In this document: positions 41,168 to 50,364 of the stretch, one piece after another | Position numbering within the stretch: position 1 is the first letter of the stretch | How the letters are laid out: each line of letters begins with the position of its first letter | Source: DAOUJI01 sp965224415 | GTDB lineage: Bacteria; Chloroflexota; Dehalococcoidia; Lucifugimonadales; JAGWBF01 | Direction of reading: 5' to 3' | Assembly: GCA_965224415.1 (NCBI GenBank) | Contig: CBDCZB010000004.1 | Location: 806,001 to 870,000 of the forward strand | DNA: 64,000 nt | Program-made: the position numbers and the translations under genes | Notes under the pieces: generated by a model | The model's input: the letters and a program-made list of their open reading frames with translations, nothing else | Databases searched by the model: none | What the model was told of the DNA's origin: nothing

Positions 41168-42133
41168 CTAAATGCTCATGACCACTTTGATTATGTTGTC
41201 CGCCCTCTGTTCGTACATATCGTAGGCCTGCTGCACGTCGTCAAAGCCCATCCTGTGGGTCACGAACTGCCCAGGGTCAATCCATCCCCTCTCCCTGAGC
41301 CGGACCATTTCTTTGATGTGAGTGAGGGGGTCTCCACTGGCTCCCCCAACGGTGGGTATGATGGTGGGCTGCTTGGTAAGCAACTGCATATGGTCTTCCA
41401 GCAGCACATGGTTGTCGTCCTGCGAGGCAAAGATAATGACTTTGCCGAACTTCTTCACCAACCGGAAGCAGTCGTTGAAGGCCTCGTGGGTGCCAGCCGC
41501 ATCCACGACTATGTCGGCGCCTTCCCCTTCCGTGAGTTCCTGGACAGCTTCGACGATGTTCTCCCTGTCCGGGTTGACCGTATAGGCGCCGGACAGTTTT
41601 TGCGACATTTCCAAGCGGAAGTCTACGGGGTCCGACGCTATCACGTCCTTGGCGCCTTGCCTTGCCGTTATCATGGCAAAGCTCAGCCCGATGCCGCCCT
41701 GACCCAGGACCACAACTCTCTTGCCTAGAACGTTGCCCATCTGCTGCACGGAGTAGAGGACGGTCCCGGAGTGTTGGCACATCACCCATTCGTCCAAGGG
41801 CCCGTGGTCGGGCACGGGTATCATCCTGCCCGGCTTGGAGGTCATATACTCCACCAGACCGCCCCGCCCTGACGGGAGTACGATAACGCGCTGCCCTTCT
41901 TTGATTTCGTCAGTTCGGCTTTCCACCACGACGCCCGCACACTCGTGGTTGGGCGCGCCGATGGTCTGAGGGTACTCCTCTTCCGGGCGTTCGCGGACGT
42001 AGACGTTGTGGATGTCACTGCCGCAGATGGAAACCTTCTCCATTTTGATGAGACACTCGCCTTCCTCTGGGGTGGGCGCCGGCGTCTCTACGAATTCGAA
42101 CCGTTTGAATCCAGCCAATCTTGCCGCTTTCAA
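41168..42133 (-). CDS. Zinc-type medium-chain alcohol dehydrogenase
   Basis: The 321 residues form an MDR protein with the catalytic zinc ligands CGSD near residue 38 and NHECAG near residue 63. The nucleotide-binding motif is VVVLGQGGIGLSFAMITARQG. The structural zinc loop with four Cys is missing and the protein is about 30 residues shorter than classical members. It should oxidise a polyol or secondary alcohol with NAD(P). Next to an SMP-30 lactonase it may make a lactone that the neighbour opens. Confidence 0.85.
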   Translation of the reverse strand: MKAARLAGFKRFEFVETPAPTPEEGECLIKMEKVSICGSDIHNVYVRERPEEEYPQTIGAPNHECAGVVVESRTDEIKEGQRVIVLPSGRGGLVEYMTSKPGRMIPVPDHGPLDEWVMCQHSGTVLYSVQQMGNVLGKRVVVLGQGGIGLSFAMITARQGAKDVIASDPVDFRLEMSQKLSGAYTVNPDRENIVEAVQELTEGEGADIVVDAAGTHEAFNDCFRLVKKFGKVIIFASQDDNHVLLEDHMQLLTKQPTIIPTVGGASGDPLTHIKEMVRLRERGWIDPGQFVTHRMGFDDVQQAYDMYEQRADNIIKVVMSI

Positions 42134-42247
42134 CGCTGCACCTCGCTCAAATCAATATCGGGAGTCCGGGGTGGGGAAGAGCTAAAACTATAGTCCAGCA
42201 TCGATAAGTTGTCCAGAAGCTTACCCAAGGAGGCCAGGCGGACGGCG

Positions 42248-42673
42248 TTACGCGGGACGCTGCAGAAACGCGAACGGGTTAATGACCCGGAGACCGTCGT
42301 AGTCCTGCTCGACGCTCAGGTCTTCCGAGTACACGGCGTCGCAGCCAGTGGAGCGCGCAGCGGCAAGAATAGCGCCGTCCCAATAGGACAACCCGAAGCG
42401 TTGGCTGATTGACACAGCATCTCGGAACAACTCTACGGTAACGGGCAGGACTGGGAATCTGGTTATAGACTCGATAAAGCGCAAGGCTTGTTCGTGGGTT
42501 ATCGACCCTGGACGGCTAGAGCGAGTTGACTGATGGTAGAACTCTTGGAGAACCTGCGTTGATATGGTTAGGTCTGGCTCTTGTAACAGACTTTGCGCCG
42601 TGCGGCGTTTTTCCGCATCTTCAGGGATGGGGCTAACAGCGTATATTAGGACGTTGGTGTCAACAAAGCGCAT
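42248..42673 (-). CDS. PIN-domain ribonuclease, VapC-like toxin
   Basis: This 141-residue PIN protein has FVDTNVLIYA (Asp5), VLQEFYH (Glu near residue 62), LSYWDGAILAAARSTGCDAVYSEDL (Asp residues near 99 and 117). These four acids form the metal site. VapC toxins cleave tRNA or rRNA. The ribbon-helix-helix gene upstream on the same strand would be its antitoxin, but a gap of 128 bp between them is longer than usual for VapBC. GGAGGGTCTG precedes the ATG. Confidence 0.85.
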   Translation of the reverse strand: MRFVDTNVLIYAVSPIPEDAEKRRTAQSLLQEPDLTISTQVLQEFYHQSTRSSRPGSITHEQALRFIESITRFPVLPVTVELFRDAVSISQRFGLSYWDGAILAAARSTGCDAVYSEDLSVEQDYDGLRVINPFAFLQRPA

Positions 42674-42801
42674 TGCAGTTGTACAGACCCTCCGAGGGGA
42701 CGTTGTCGCCCATTCCCTGTCGGTGGCCTTTCCCGGTGATTTCCTTGATGCTCTCGTTCAGCAGTTGAATCCGGCATTAACGAGCCGTCTCCACCTGCAG
42801 A

Positions 42802-43134
42802 TTATTGGTCTGGGCTTTCTCGACGTCCATGGCCCAACATTTCCCTTCGGGCCGCTTCTCGATCGTACAGGGCTTCCCGAGGCAAATTGTCAGACGCCTT
42901 GAATCCGCTGTTGTTTTTTCGGATATCTTCAAAGACCTCGTTCATCAGCCTGACTTGACGTTCAAGCGCCGTCTCCGACTCCTCCTCTTCAGCTGATGCT
43001 CCGTTGGCGCCATCGGTGATCAGGCTTCTCAGATAGTCGCGCACCAACGCCGACACCGATGTGCCGAGCTCCGCCGCTCGGATGCGAGCCCGGCGGTGCG
43101 TTTCCTCATCAACGGATACGGTGATATTCTTCAT
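42802..43134 (-). CDS. Ribbon-helix-helix antitoxin-like protein
   Basis: The 110 residues begin MKNITVSVDEETHRRARIRAAELGTS, a CopG/Arc-type ribbon-helix-helix DNA-binding domain, then a helix VSALVRDYLRSL and an acidic, probably disordered tail that could bind the toxin. It was started at ATG 43134, with MKNITVSV as a typical antitoxin beginning. It is likely to repress its own operon and neutralise the PIN protein downstream. Confidence 0.78.
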   Translation of the reverse strand: MKNITVSVDEETHRRARIRAAELGTSVSALVRDYLRSLITDGANGASAEEEESETALERQVRLMNEVFEDIRKNNSGFKASDNLPREALYDREAARREMLGHGRRESPDQ

Positions 43135-43308
43135 GCCAGTGTCCTCACAGTTTCTGTGATTCACAGTATATGTGTAGCACAGTAAAGGTGCAACTCTGGC
43201 TCGCGACTTTTCGAAGTTGTACGCAATTCACGGACGGACAAGGTGGAACCTACGCCGCGATTGCCCGGAGTACGGCTATAGCGTATATTTTAGGGACTTA
43301 TATACCTA

Positions 43309-44530
43309 GTACTCAGTCAACTTGGTTTTAGCATTTGTTTAAGAAAACGGACAATTAGGCTATCCTGCCTTGTGGGAAGTGTTGTTGGCGGGGGTGGCGG
43401 TGATGGTCAGGGACAAGCATTCGGTGCGGCTGGCGCTGGAACAACGAGAAGAACTCCAGCGTCTGATTCGGGTTGGGAAACACCCGGCCCGAATCACCGC
43501 CAGGGCCCGGATTCTCCTCAAGAGCGACGACGGTTGGCCTGCTCCCCAAGTGGCTGAAGCCCTGGATGTGGCCCTGGGCACAGTGTACCGGGTCAAGCGG
43601 CGCTTTACCGAAGAAGGGTTGTCCGGGGTTCTGAAGGACCGTCCCCAGGCCAACCGGCGCCGGAAGCTGGACGACCGGGGCGAGGCCCACTTGATCGCCC
43701 TGGCCTGCAGCCCGCCGCCGGCAGGGCATGACCACTGGACCCTGCGCCTGCTGGCTGGCAAGGTGGTGGAGTTGAAGTTGGCCTCCTCCATGTCTCACGA
43801 AGGGGTGCGCAAGCGTCTCAAAAAAACGCTCTCAAGCCCTGGCAGAAGAGGGAATCGCGCATTACCAAGGTGAGCGCGGAGTTCGTGGCCAACATGGAGG
43901 ACCTGCTGGACCTCTATGCCGAACCCTATGACCACCGACGGCCGGTGGTCTGCTTTTACGAGACATCGACCCAGTTGTTGGCCGAGACGCGGCCATCTCT
44001 GCCGACCCGGCCCGGAATTCCGCTTCGGCAGGACTACGAGCACCGGAGGGAGGGCGTCCGCAACCTGTTCCTGGCCTGTGAGCCGCTGGCGGGCTGGCGT
44101 CACGTGGCGGTGACCCGGCGGCGCACCATGGAGGACTTCGCCCATCAGATGCGTTGGCTGGTGGACGAAGCTTACCCGGAGACGCCGGTGGTGAGGGTGG
44201 TCATGGACAACCTGAACACGCACCGTCCGGCGTCCCTGTACGAGACGTTCCCGGCGGCAGAGGCCCGGCGGATTGCCAAGCGGCTGGAGTTCCACTACAC
44301 CCCCAAGCACGGGAGTTGGTTGAACATGGCGGAAATCGAGTTCAGCGTACTATCCCGATCCTGCTTGAAGCAGCGACTCCCCGACGAGGAGACGCTCCGG
44401 CGGGAAGTCCAGGCCCTGGTTAAGGAACGCAACGCCGCCCAAGCCACCATCCACTGGAGGTTCAACACCCAGGACGCCCGGACCAAACTTCACCGGCTTT
44501 ACCCTTTTGATTCCAAAGTTGACTGACTAC
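43309..44530 (+). mobile_element. IS630-family insertion sequence, copy 2 (transposase probably dead)
   Basis: The element is 1222 bp, the same size as copy 1. Its inverted repeats begin GTA(C/G)TCAGTCAACTT. It is flanked by TA within CTAG at 43306-43309 and 44530-44533. It is related to copy 1 but clearly diverged, so the two are not recent duplicates. Confidence 0.88.
43403..44526 (+). CDS. IS630-family transposase with Asp-to-Tyr change in DDE triad
   Basis: The two frames (43403-43873 and 43870-44526) join by a -1 slip at seven A residues near 43821. The N-terminal helix-turn-helix part is APQVAEALDVALGTVYRVKRRF. In the catalytic half the usual CFDE is CFYE (codon TAC), while VMDNLNTH and NMAEIEFS remain. 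Loss of the first catalytic acid should abolish transposition in cis. The element could only move if copy 1 or a relative acts in trans. Confidence 0.85.
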
Positions 44531-44794
44531 TAGTGGGCGGTAAGTTGGGCCAACCTCGCGGGATGCTGACAATTCCCCAGCGACGGCGACGAGTCGGCCT
44601 CACTGATAACCCACTTTCCCACGAACATCTGCTTTTTCAAGAGACCCCTACCCCGCCTTTTACATGTCACCTATGTTCATAGATAACCTGTTACTCCTCT
44701 ACCCGGTTCATACCTGCCCCAACCATTTCTCTACCTTCTCTCTGCGATGGTAGAAGAGCAGGGGGGCGATAGATTATGGACTAGAGACCCAGTC

Positions 44795-46057
44795 CTACGG
44801 AGCCGACGCACCCTCCGAGTACGAGGGAAGGTCGTCAGCCGGCTCACTCTCATAGGGCGCGTACCCCGCGTTGCGCAGCCGTTCCCATACCTCCACGGTG
44901 TGAGCATAGTTCCTAGTCTCCAGAGTAAGCTGGATCTCTACTTGGCCCATGTGCACCGATGGGGCATGCCTGAGATGGCCTATGTCCAGCACATTCGCTT
45001 CGGAGCTGGATACGATGTTTAGCAGACGGTTCAGCTGACCGGGACGGTCCTCCAACGTGACGCGCAGCACGACGTAGCGGCCAGCGTGGGCGAGGCCGTG
45101 CTCCACCACCCGCGCAATCAGGTGAGCGTCCACGTTCCCACCGCTAAGCACTACTGCCACCCTCTCGCCAGCGACCTGGATCCTGCCTCCCAACACGGCG
45201 GCAAGTCCAACCGCACCGGCCCCTTCCACCAGCAGCTTGCCTCTCTCCAGGAGCAGCATCATGGCCTGCGTGATCTCGTCCTCCTCGACTACGACCATAT
45301 CGTCGATGTAGCGTGAAACCAGCGGAAGGGTGATCCTGCCCGGCGTTCCCACGGCAATGCCATCGGCCACAGTGGCCTGTCCCTTGACGGTGATGCGCCG
45401 GTTGGCCTTGTACGAGTCGACAACGGCGGTGGCTGCCTTGGCCTGCACTCCTATCACCCTGACTCCGGGTGCGGTCTCCTTTATGGCCAGGCCGATGCCC
45501 GATATCAAGCCTCCCCCTCCCACGGGTACTACAACCGTGTCCAGGTTCTCCGCCTGCTCAAGCATCTCCAGGCCAATGGTCCCCTGCCCTGCTACAATCG
45601 CCGGGTCGTCGAAGGCGGGGATGAAGGTCATGCCGTTTTCCCGCATGATGCGCCGGGCGTGTCTCTGGGCCTGGTCGAAGTCATCGCCTTGGAGGATCAC
45701 CGTTGCGCCGTAGCCCCGGGTCGCCTCCACCTTGGGGAGGGAAGCGCCCGTGGGCATTACGATGGTGCAGGGTATGCCAAGATTGGCGGCCGCCAAGGCA
45801 ACTCCTTGGGCGTGGTTGCCGGCGCTTGCGGCAATTACGCCCCTGGCCCTTTGGTCTGGACTCAAGACAGCGATCTTGTTGGCGGCGCCCCGGACCTTGA
45901 AGGAGCCCGCTCTCTGTAGGTTCTCTGCCTTTAGGAGGAGCTCACACCCCGCCAAACGGCCCAGAGAGTGCGCGGGCAACATGGGCGTTCTGAGCGCCAA
46001 ATGAGCGATGGCGTTCCGGGCCTGCTGAATGTCCTGGAGGGTTACAGAAGGCCTCAT
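44795..46057 (-). CDS. ilvA: Threonine ammonia-lyase (threonine dehydratase)
   Basis: This 420-residue PLP enzyme has the lysine in AGSFKVRGA (Lys54), the phosphate-binding loop VPVGGGGLISGIG (near residue 180) and a C-terminal ACT domain (VVLRVTLEDRPGQLNRLLNIV) for allosteric control. It deaminates threonine to 2-oxobutyrate, for isoleucine synthesis or catabolism. The single ACT and short length are like TdcB/catabolic or YbfG-type IlvA. AGGAGG lies before ATG 46057, so the longer frame to 46171 was rejected. Confidence 0.9.
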   Translation of the reverse strand: MRPSVTLQDIQQARNAIAHLALRTPMLPAHSLGRLAGCELLLKAENLQRAGSFKVRGAANKIAVLSPDQRARGVIAASAGNHAQGVALAAANLGIPCTIVMPTGASLPKVEATRGYGATVILQGDDFDQAQRHARRIMRENGMTFIPAFDDPAIVAGQGTIGLEMLEQAENLDTVVVPVGGGGLISGIGLAIKETAPGVRVIGVQAKAATAVVDSYKANRRITVKGQATVADGIAVGTPGRITLPLVSRYIDDMVVVEEDEITQAMMLLLERGKLLVEGAGAVGLAAVLGGRIQVAGERVAVVLSGGNVDAHLIARVVEHGLAHAGRYVVLRVTLEDRPGQLNRLLNIVSSSEANVLDIGHLRHAPSVHMGQVEIQLTLETRNYAHTVEVWERLRNAGYAPYESEPADDLPSYSEGASAP

Positions 46058-46324
46058 CTTCGACCTCCTTTGCCGTGAGGCACTCTCGGAAAAGGGAACT
46101 GGGAAGATGCGAGAACGGACAAGGCTTCCCACGGATGCAGATGTCGAAGAATAGTATAACCGACGGAACATCCGGCAGGGGCCACAGCTTCGTCAGGCAT
46201 GCGCTTTTTCAAACTACCGTGACTTTAGATTGAGACAGCCGTGAGACGTTGCTCATATCCCCAAACAGCGACGTGGTGTACACACACGGGCATTTTGACC
46301 TGGCGTTGACACCCCTTGACGGGT

Positions 46325-48307
46325 CTAGCCGGCCTTCAGGGCCGTCAGCTTGCTGTCGACGTTCTCCGCCTCCAACGCCAACCTCTCCCACTCATCCCAG
46401 AGGGACTGCACCTCCTCTTTGAGCACACGGTACTGCTCTCCTGAAGAGACAATCTGAGTGGGCTCGTCAAACAGGTCGGGGCTGGAGAACATGGCCTCCA
46501 ATTCCGCAATGCGGGTCTCGTGGTCAACCAGGGAGACATTGATATTCTCTATCTGCATCGCGAGTCTGCGGGCCTCTATTGTAAGCGACCGGCGCTGCCG
46601 CTCCTCGGCGCCGGTCGGCTGACCGGAGCGGCTCATAGCCTGGCCTCGTTTTGCACCATCTCGGGCGGTCCCATTGGCCCTTGCGTTGGCGCTCCTCTTA
46701 TCGGTCTCAGTCTGCTTTCGGTAGAGATAACTGTCGTAGTCTCCGGGGAAAACCGTGGGCCGGCCGCCGTCTATCTCTACAATCTTGTTTGCAACCTGAC
46801 GTATTAGAGTGCGGTCGTGGGTAATGAAACAGATAGTGCCGTGATAATCGCCAAGGGCGTCTGCGAGAATTTCCCTGGAAACGATGTCAAGGTGATTGGT
46901 CGGCTCATCCATGAGGAGCAGGTTGGTTGGCTGAAGGAGCAGCTTAGCCAGGGCCACCCGGGCCTTTTCACCGCCGGACAGCACGGAAATAGGCTTGCGC
47001 ACATCGTCGCCGCTGAACAGAAAGCCGCCGAGGGTCGTGCGCAGGTTCTGCTCCGACTCCGTTGGCGCGGACTGCTGCAATTCCTCAATGAGTGTATTGT
47101 TCGGGTTGAGGAGTTCAAGCACGTGCTGGGCGTAATACGTAGTAACGACGTTGTGGCCGGTCTTTCTTTCCCCCTCATCAACCGAGACGACGCCTGCAAG
47201 TATCTTCAACATGGTGGTCTTCCCGGCCCCGTTCGGTCCGACCAGTGCAACACGGTCGCCGCGCGAAAGCGTCAGGTTCATGCCTCGGTAGACCACGATA
47301 TCGCCGTAGGACTTGCTTACATTGGTCAGTTTTATGACCTCGGAACCGCTACGCGGGGGCTCCGGGAAGGAGTAGCGTACCTTCCTAGTGGCCCTTGGCA
47401 ACTTGATGATCTGTATTTTCTCGAGTTGCTTCAAACGGCTTTGCACCTGGCTGGCCTTCGTTGCCTTGGAGCGAAACTGTTCCACAAAGCGCATTTGCTT
47501 ATCTATCTCGCGCTGCTGCCTGGCGGAGGCTGCCCGCTTGTTCTGAAGTGTGCTCTCGCGTGCAACGAGGTAATCGTGATAGTTGCCCGTGTGAAGCGCC
47601 ACCTCATCCGGCTCTATGGCAAGAACCTTGGTTGCGGTCTGATTCAGAAAAGCGCGATCGTGAGATGTGACGAGCGCGCCGCCTTGAAAATTGGCCAGGT
47701 ATTTCTCAAACCACAAGTTTGCATCAAGGTCCAGGTGGTTGGTTGGCTCGTCAAGGAGCAAGAGATTGGGCTTCTTGAACAGAATTCTGGCCAGGCCTGC
47801 CCGCATGACCCAACCACCGCTGAACTCACTCATTGGCCGGAGAAAGTCACCCTGCTTAAAGCCAAGGCCTGAGAGGATCGCCTTGGCCTCGTGCTCACTG
47901 TCGTCTCCACCAGCGGCCTCCAAAGCCAAGTCAAGCTTGCTGAGGCGGTCCAGCAGATAGCCTTGGCGCAAGGGGTCGGTCTCCGATGACAGCGCTTCCT
48001 GTGCGTCGGAAATCTTGACGACGAGGGCGTTCACCTCGGAGCGGGCGTCCAACACCTCTTCAAGCAGAGGATTGTCGGTAAACGACGCTGGTTCCTGCTT
48101 GAGATAGCCCATAGTAACGTTGCGCCGCTTGGATATGCTCCCAGTTTCCGGGGCGGTCTCGCCTGCCAGGATATCCATGAGCGTGGTCTTCCCGGAGCCG
48201 TTTGGGCCTACCAGTGCAATACGGTCCCCGGCGGCTATGCTCAGTGTGAGCCCACTGAACAGGGTCCTGTTTGAGTAGACTTTGCTGATGTCGGATACAA
48301 ATAGCAT
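46325..48307 (-). CDS. ABC-F family ATP-binding protein
   Basis: This is a 660-residue protein with two ABC cassettes. The first has GPNGSGKTTLMDI (near residue 34), FSGGWVMRAGLA and LLLDEPTNHLDLD; the second has GPNGAGKTTMLKI, LSGGEKARVALAKLL and LLMDEPTNHLDIV. There is no membrane domain. The inter-domain linker with basic, helical ARQQREIDKQMRFVEQF marks ABC-F translation factors (Uup/EttA/YheS-like), and the C-terminus is a coiled coil. It is expected to act at the ribosome E site; antibiotic resistance cannot be claimed from this. Confidence 0.93.
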   Translation of the reverse strand: MLFVSDISKVYSNRTLFSGLTLSIAAGDRIALVGPNGSGKTTLMDILAGETAPETGSISKRRNVTMGYLKQEPASFTDNPLLEEVLDARSEVNALVVKISDAQEALSSETDPLRQGYLLDRLSKLDLALEAAGGDDSEHEAKAILSGLGFKQGDFLRPMSEFSGGWVMRAGLARILFKKPNLLLLDEPTNHLDLDANLWFEKYLANFQGGALVTSHDRAFLNQTATKVLAIEPDEVALHTGNYHDYLVARESTLQNKRAASARQQREIDKQMRFVEQFRSKATKASQVQSRLKQLEKIQIIKLPRATRKVRYSFPEPPRSGSEVIKLTNVSKSYGDIVVYRGMNLTLSRGDRVALVGPNGAGKTTMLKILAGVVSVDEGERKTGHNVVTTYYAQHVLELLNPNNTLIEELQQSAPTESEQNLRTTLGGFLFSGDDVRKPISVLSGGEKARVALAKLLLQPTNLLLMDEPTNHLDIVSREILADALGDYHGTICFITHDRTLIRQVANKIVEIDGGRPTVFPGDYDSYLYRKQTETDKRSANARANGTARDGAKRGQAMSRSGQPTGAEERQRRSLTIEARRLAMQIENINVSLVDHETRIAELEAMFSSPDLFDEPTQIVSSGEQYRVLKEEVQSLWDEWERLALEAENVDSKLTALKAG

Positions 48308-48577
48308 ATCGTTTTACCCAAACTATCATACTATCCGCAGGAAGTACGTGCAGGAACAGGCGCGTGGTTATTGAGATTGCCCGGAAGTGGTGGGCCGTAG
48401 TGGACTGTACTACGAACTTTGACGCTGCTGGAAGACGTGGTACTGCGGACATGGGCGGCAAGGCCACCCATGCCGCTCTCGTTGTGATCTTGCAGTGCCG
48501 GAGTTTGGTTCGCCTGCCAGAACGAGCCACATCTCGAAGGTGGTTCTATCTATCATCAAGTTTGGTGGGGAGGTGGG

Positions 48578-48700
48578 GATGATGAGGTTGCGAGAAGCTC
48601 TGGATCGCGTGCCCGATCACCGTAGAAGTCAGGTCCTACGTCGCCCTTTGGGGGCAATTCTGAGGTTGGCGGCGTACGCCTTCTGTGCCGGTGTCGTAAG
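48578..48700 (+). pseudogene. ISAs1-type transposase fragment (N-terminus)
   Basis: The frame MMRLREALDRVPDHRRSQ to LRLAAYAFCAG resembles the N-terminal DDE_Tnp_1-associated segment of ISAs1 transposases (LD.VPDPR...G..PL...L.LA..A.L.G). It stops abruptly where the lactonase 3' end begins. No catalytic domain follows, so it is a remnant. The rest of 48308-48577 holds no gene that I can recognise. Confidence 0.5.
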
Positions 48701-49726
48701 TTACCGCAGCAACTCCACAATCGATATCCATCCTGGATTGTTTCCCAATGGAGTTGTCCCCACCCGGGTCAACTCCCCCGAATCCGGGTTGACGCTAAAG
48801 GTGGCCATTTGGCCAGATTCATGGCCAGCGGAGTAGATGAACCGGTCCCCTGGTCCCAGGCATAGGGCGTTGGGTATGGCTTCGGAGGGAACGATGCCGT
48901 TGGCAGTCAACTCTCCAGTGGCAGTGTCCACCAAGAAACAAGCGATGCTGTTATGTCCCCTGTTTGGCGCATACAGGAACCTCCCCGACCTCGTGACCTG
49001 GATCTGCGAGCAGGTGTTCCGCTCCGTGAAGCCCTCTGGCGGCAAAGTGGTTATGGTCTGGAAGAGCGACAGCGTTCCCGCGGCGGTGTCCAGCCGGTAT
49101 CCGCTCACGCTGCACCCCTGCTCGTTGGAGAAGTAGAGGACGTCCAGGGAAGGATGAAAGCAAAAGTGGCGAGGCCCCAAGAATTCTTCCGGTTCCACTG
49201 TGGCGGGCGAGTTGGGGGTAATGTGGCCCGTGTTCTCGTCGAACTTGAATTGCCAGATGGCATTGGGGCCGTTTCCGGCTATGTGGGGGACGAAAGCGTA
49301 GCTGTTGGTCGGGTCGGTCTCCATCGCGTGGGCCCCTCTCGCCGTTTCCAGCCATTCGACGGGCGGCCCTTCCACCGACCCGTCATCCCCTATGGGGTGC
49401 ACCCCCACACGCGCGTCATGGTAATAGGCCGACAGCACGAACCTGTCCCTGCGGTCCGTGGATACGTAGGCCGGACTTGCCTCCAACGGCACCGCCCCCG
49501 TCTGCGTGAGGCCTCCGCTGGACTGGTCAATCCGGAAACTGATTAACTGAGCGGGTTCCCGGCAGCCGGCATACAGATAATTGCGGTCGTGACTGATCGC
49601 TAGGGTAAAGGGTCCGCCGGGCACGGGCACGTCGTCTTGATGCGTAAGACCTCCGGTTTGGGGGTCCACGGTAAAGACCGATACTTTGTTGTCCTCTTGC
49701 ACAGCAACATACATGTAGTAGGACAT
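48701..49726 (-). CDS. Lactonase family protein (6-phosphogluconolactonase-like beta-propeller)
   Basis: This 341-residue seven-bladed propeller belongs to the Pgl/lactonase family: GGPFTLAISHDRNYLYAG, HAMETDPTNSYAFVPHIAG, GPRHFCFHPSLDVLYFSNE, TRSGRFLYAPNRGHNSI and DRFIYSAGHESGQMATF. It would hydrolyse sugar lactones in the cytoplasm, as no signal peptide is seen. GGAGGGAATT precedes ATG 49726. The gene is an intact island between a transposase remnant and a hydrolase remnant. Confidence 0.85.
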   Translation of the reverse strand: MSYYMYVAVQEDNKVSVFTVDPQTGGLTHQDDVPVPGGPFTLAISHDRNYLYAGCREPAQLISFRIDQSSGGLTQTGAVPLEASPAYVSTDRRDRFVLSAYYHDARVGVHPIGDDGSVEGPPVEWLETARGAHAMETDPTNSYAFVPHIAGNGPNAIWQFKFDENTGHITPNSPATVEPEEFLGPRHFCFHPSLDVLYFSNEQGCSVSGYRLDTAAGTLSLFQTITTLPPEGFTERNTCSQIQVTRSGRFLYAPNRGHNSIACFLVDTATGELTANGIVPSEAIPNALCLGPGDRFIYSAGHESGQMATFSVNPDSGELTRVGTTPLGNNPGWISIVELLR

Positions 49727-49736
49727 AATTCCCTCC

Positions 49737-49982
49737 TTAAAGGGCCCGCGAAGCGACAAACTCTCGTACCTGTTGGGTGCACCGCTCCGGGTGGATTACG
49801 TTGATGCTGTAATCCAGCCCAGGATAGACCACCAACGGGGAGTCCGGCAACTGCCTGGTAATCAACCGCTGTTGCTCCAGGGTCGAGGTGGGCGATTCCT
49901 CTCTCACGAAAAGCAGCGTCAGGGTTTCGACCTCCTTCAAGGTGAGGTGCCGGTCGACGTGAGGAAGCAACATTAGAACCAC
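49737..49982 (-). pseudogene. Alpha/beta hydrolase, C-terminal fragment
   Basis: The 81 residues match only the end of an alpha/beta hydrolase: VETLTLLFVREESPTSTLEQ (acid loop), then LVVYPGLDYSINVIHPE where relatives have GAGHSIHVEQPE with the catalytic His. The nucleophile half is missing, and the usual His is Tyr in LDYSI. It is probably a decayed gene; it ends 10 bp before the lactonase start on the same strand. Confidence 0.55.
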
Positions 49983-50157
49983 AAAAAGCCAAAGTAGTGT
50001 CGGGTACTAATTTGGCTTTATTTCATAGGTAAGAAGTGGCTCCCCAACGCGCCCAACACTACGTACTTTCGTCTGGGCCTGGTTCGAGTACCAAGACCCA
50101 ACGTATCAGCACACCCAACCCAAAACAACCTTTTATCTTAGGCGCAATCCAGTAGCG

Positions 50158-50364
50158 TTGGCGTTAGACTGGCAGTGCCGCCTAGAGTCCGGTGGAGCTG
50201 CCTCGAGAGCGGAACTCGCCCGCCAGATGGGAGTCACAAGGGCCCACGTCACCCAGGTACTGAGCCTGCTTCAACTTGCGCCTGAAGCCAAAAAGATGAT
50301 CCTGAACCTAGGTGACCCCATCACAAAGAGGAAGTTAGGCATTCGTACCTTGCGGTCTTTATAG
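50158..50364 (+). pseudogene. ParB/KorB-like helix-turn-helix fragment
   Basis: The frame contains LALDWQCRLESGGAASRAEL, ARQMGVTRAHVTQVLSLLQL and APEAKKMIL, a helix-turn-helix protein commonly found beside site-specific recombinases in mobile elements. There is no ATG or ribosome site for it, so it looks like the C-terminal end of a broken gene. It lies between the hydrolase fragment and the IS1182 element. Confidence 0.5.
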
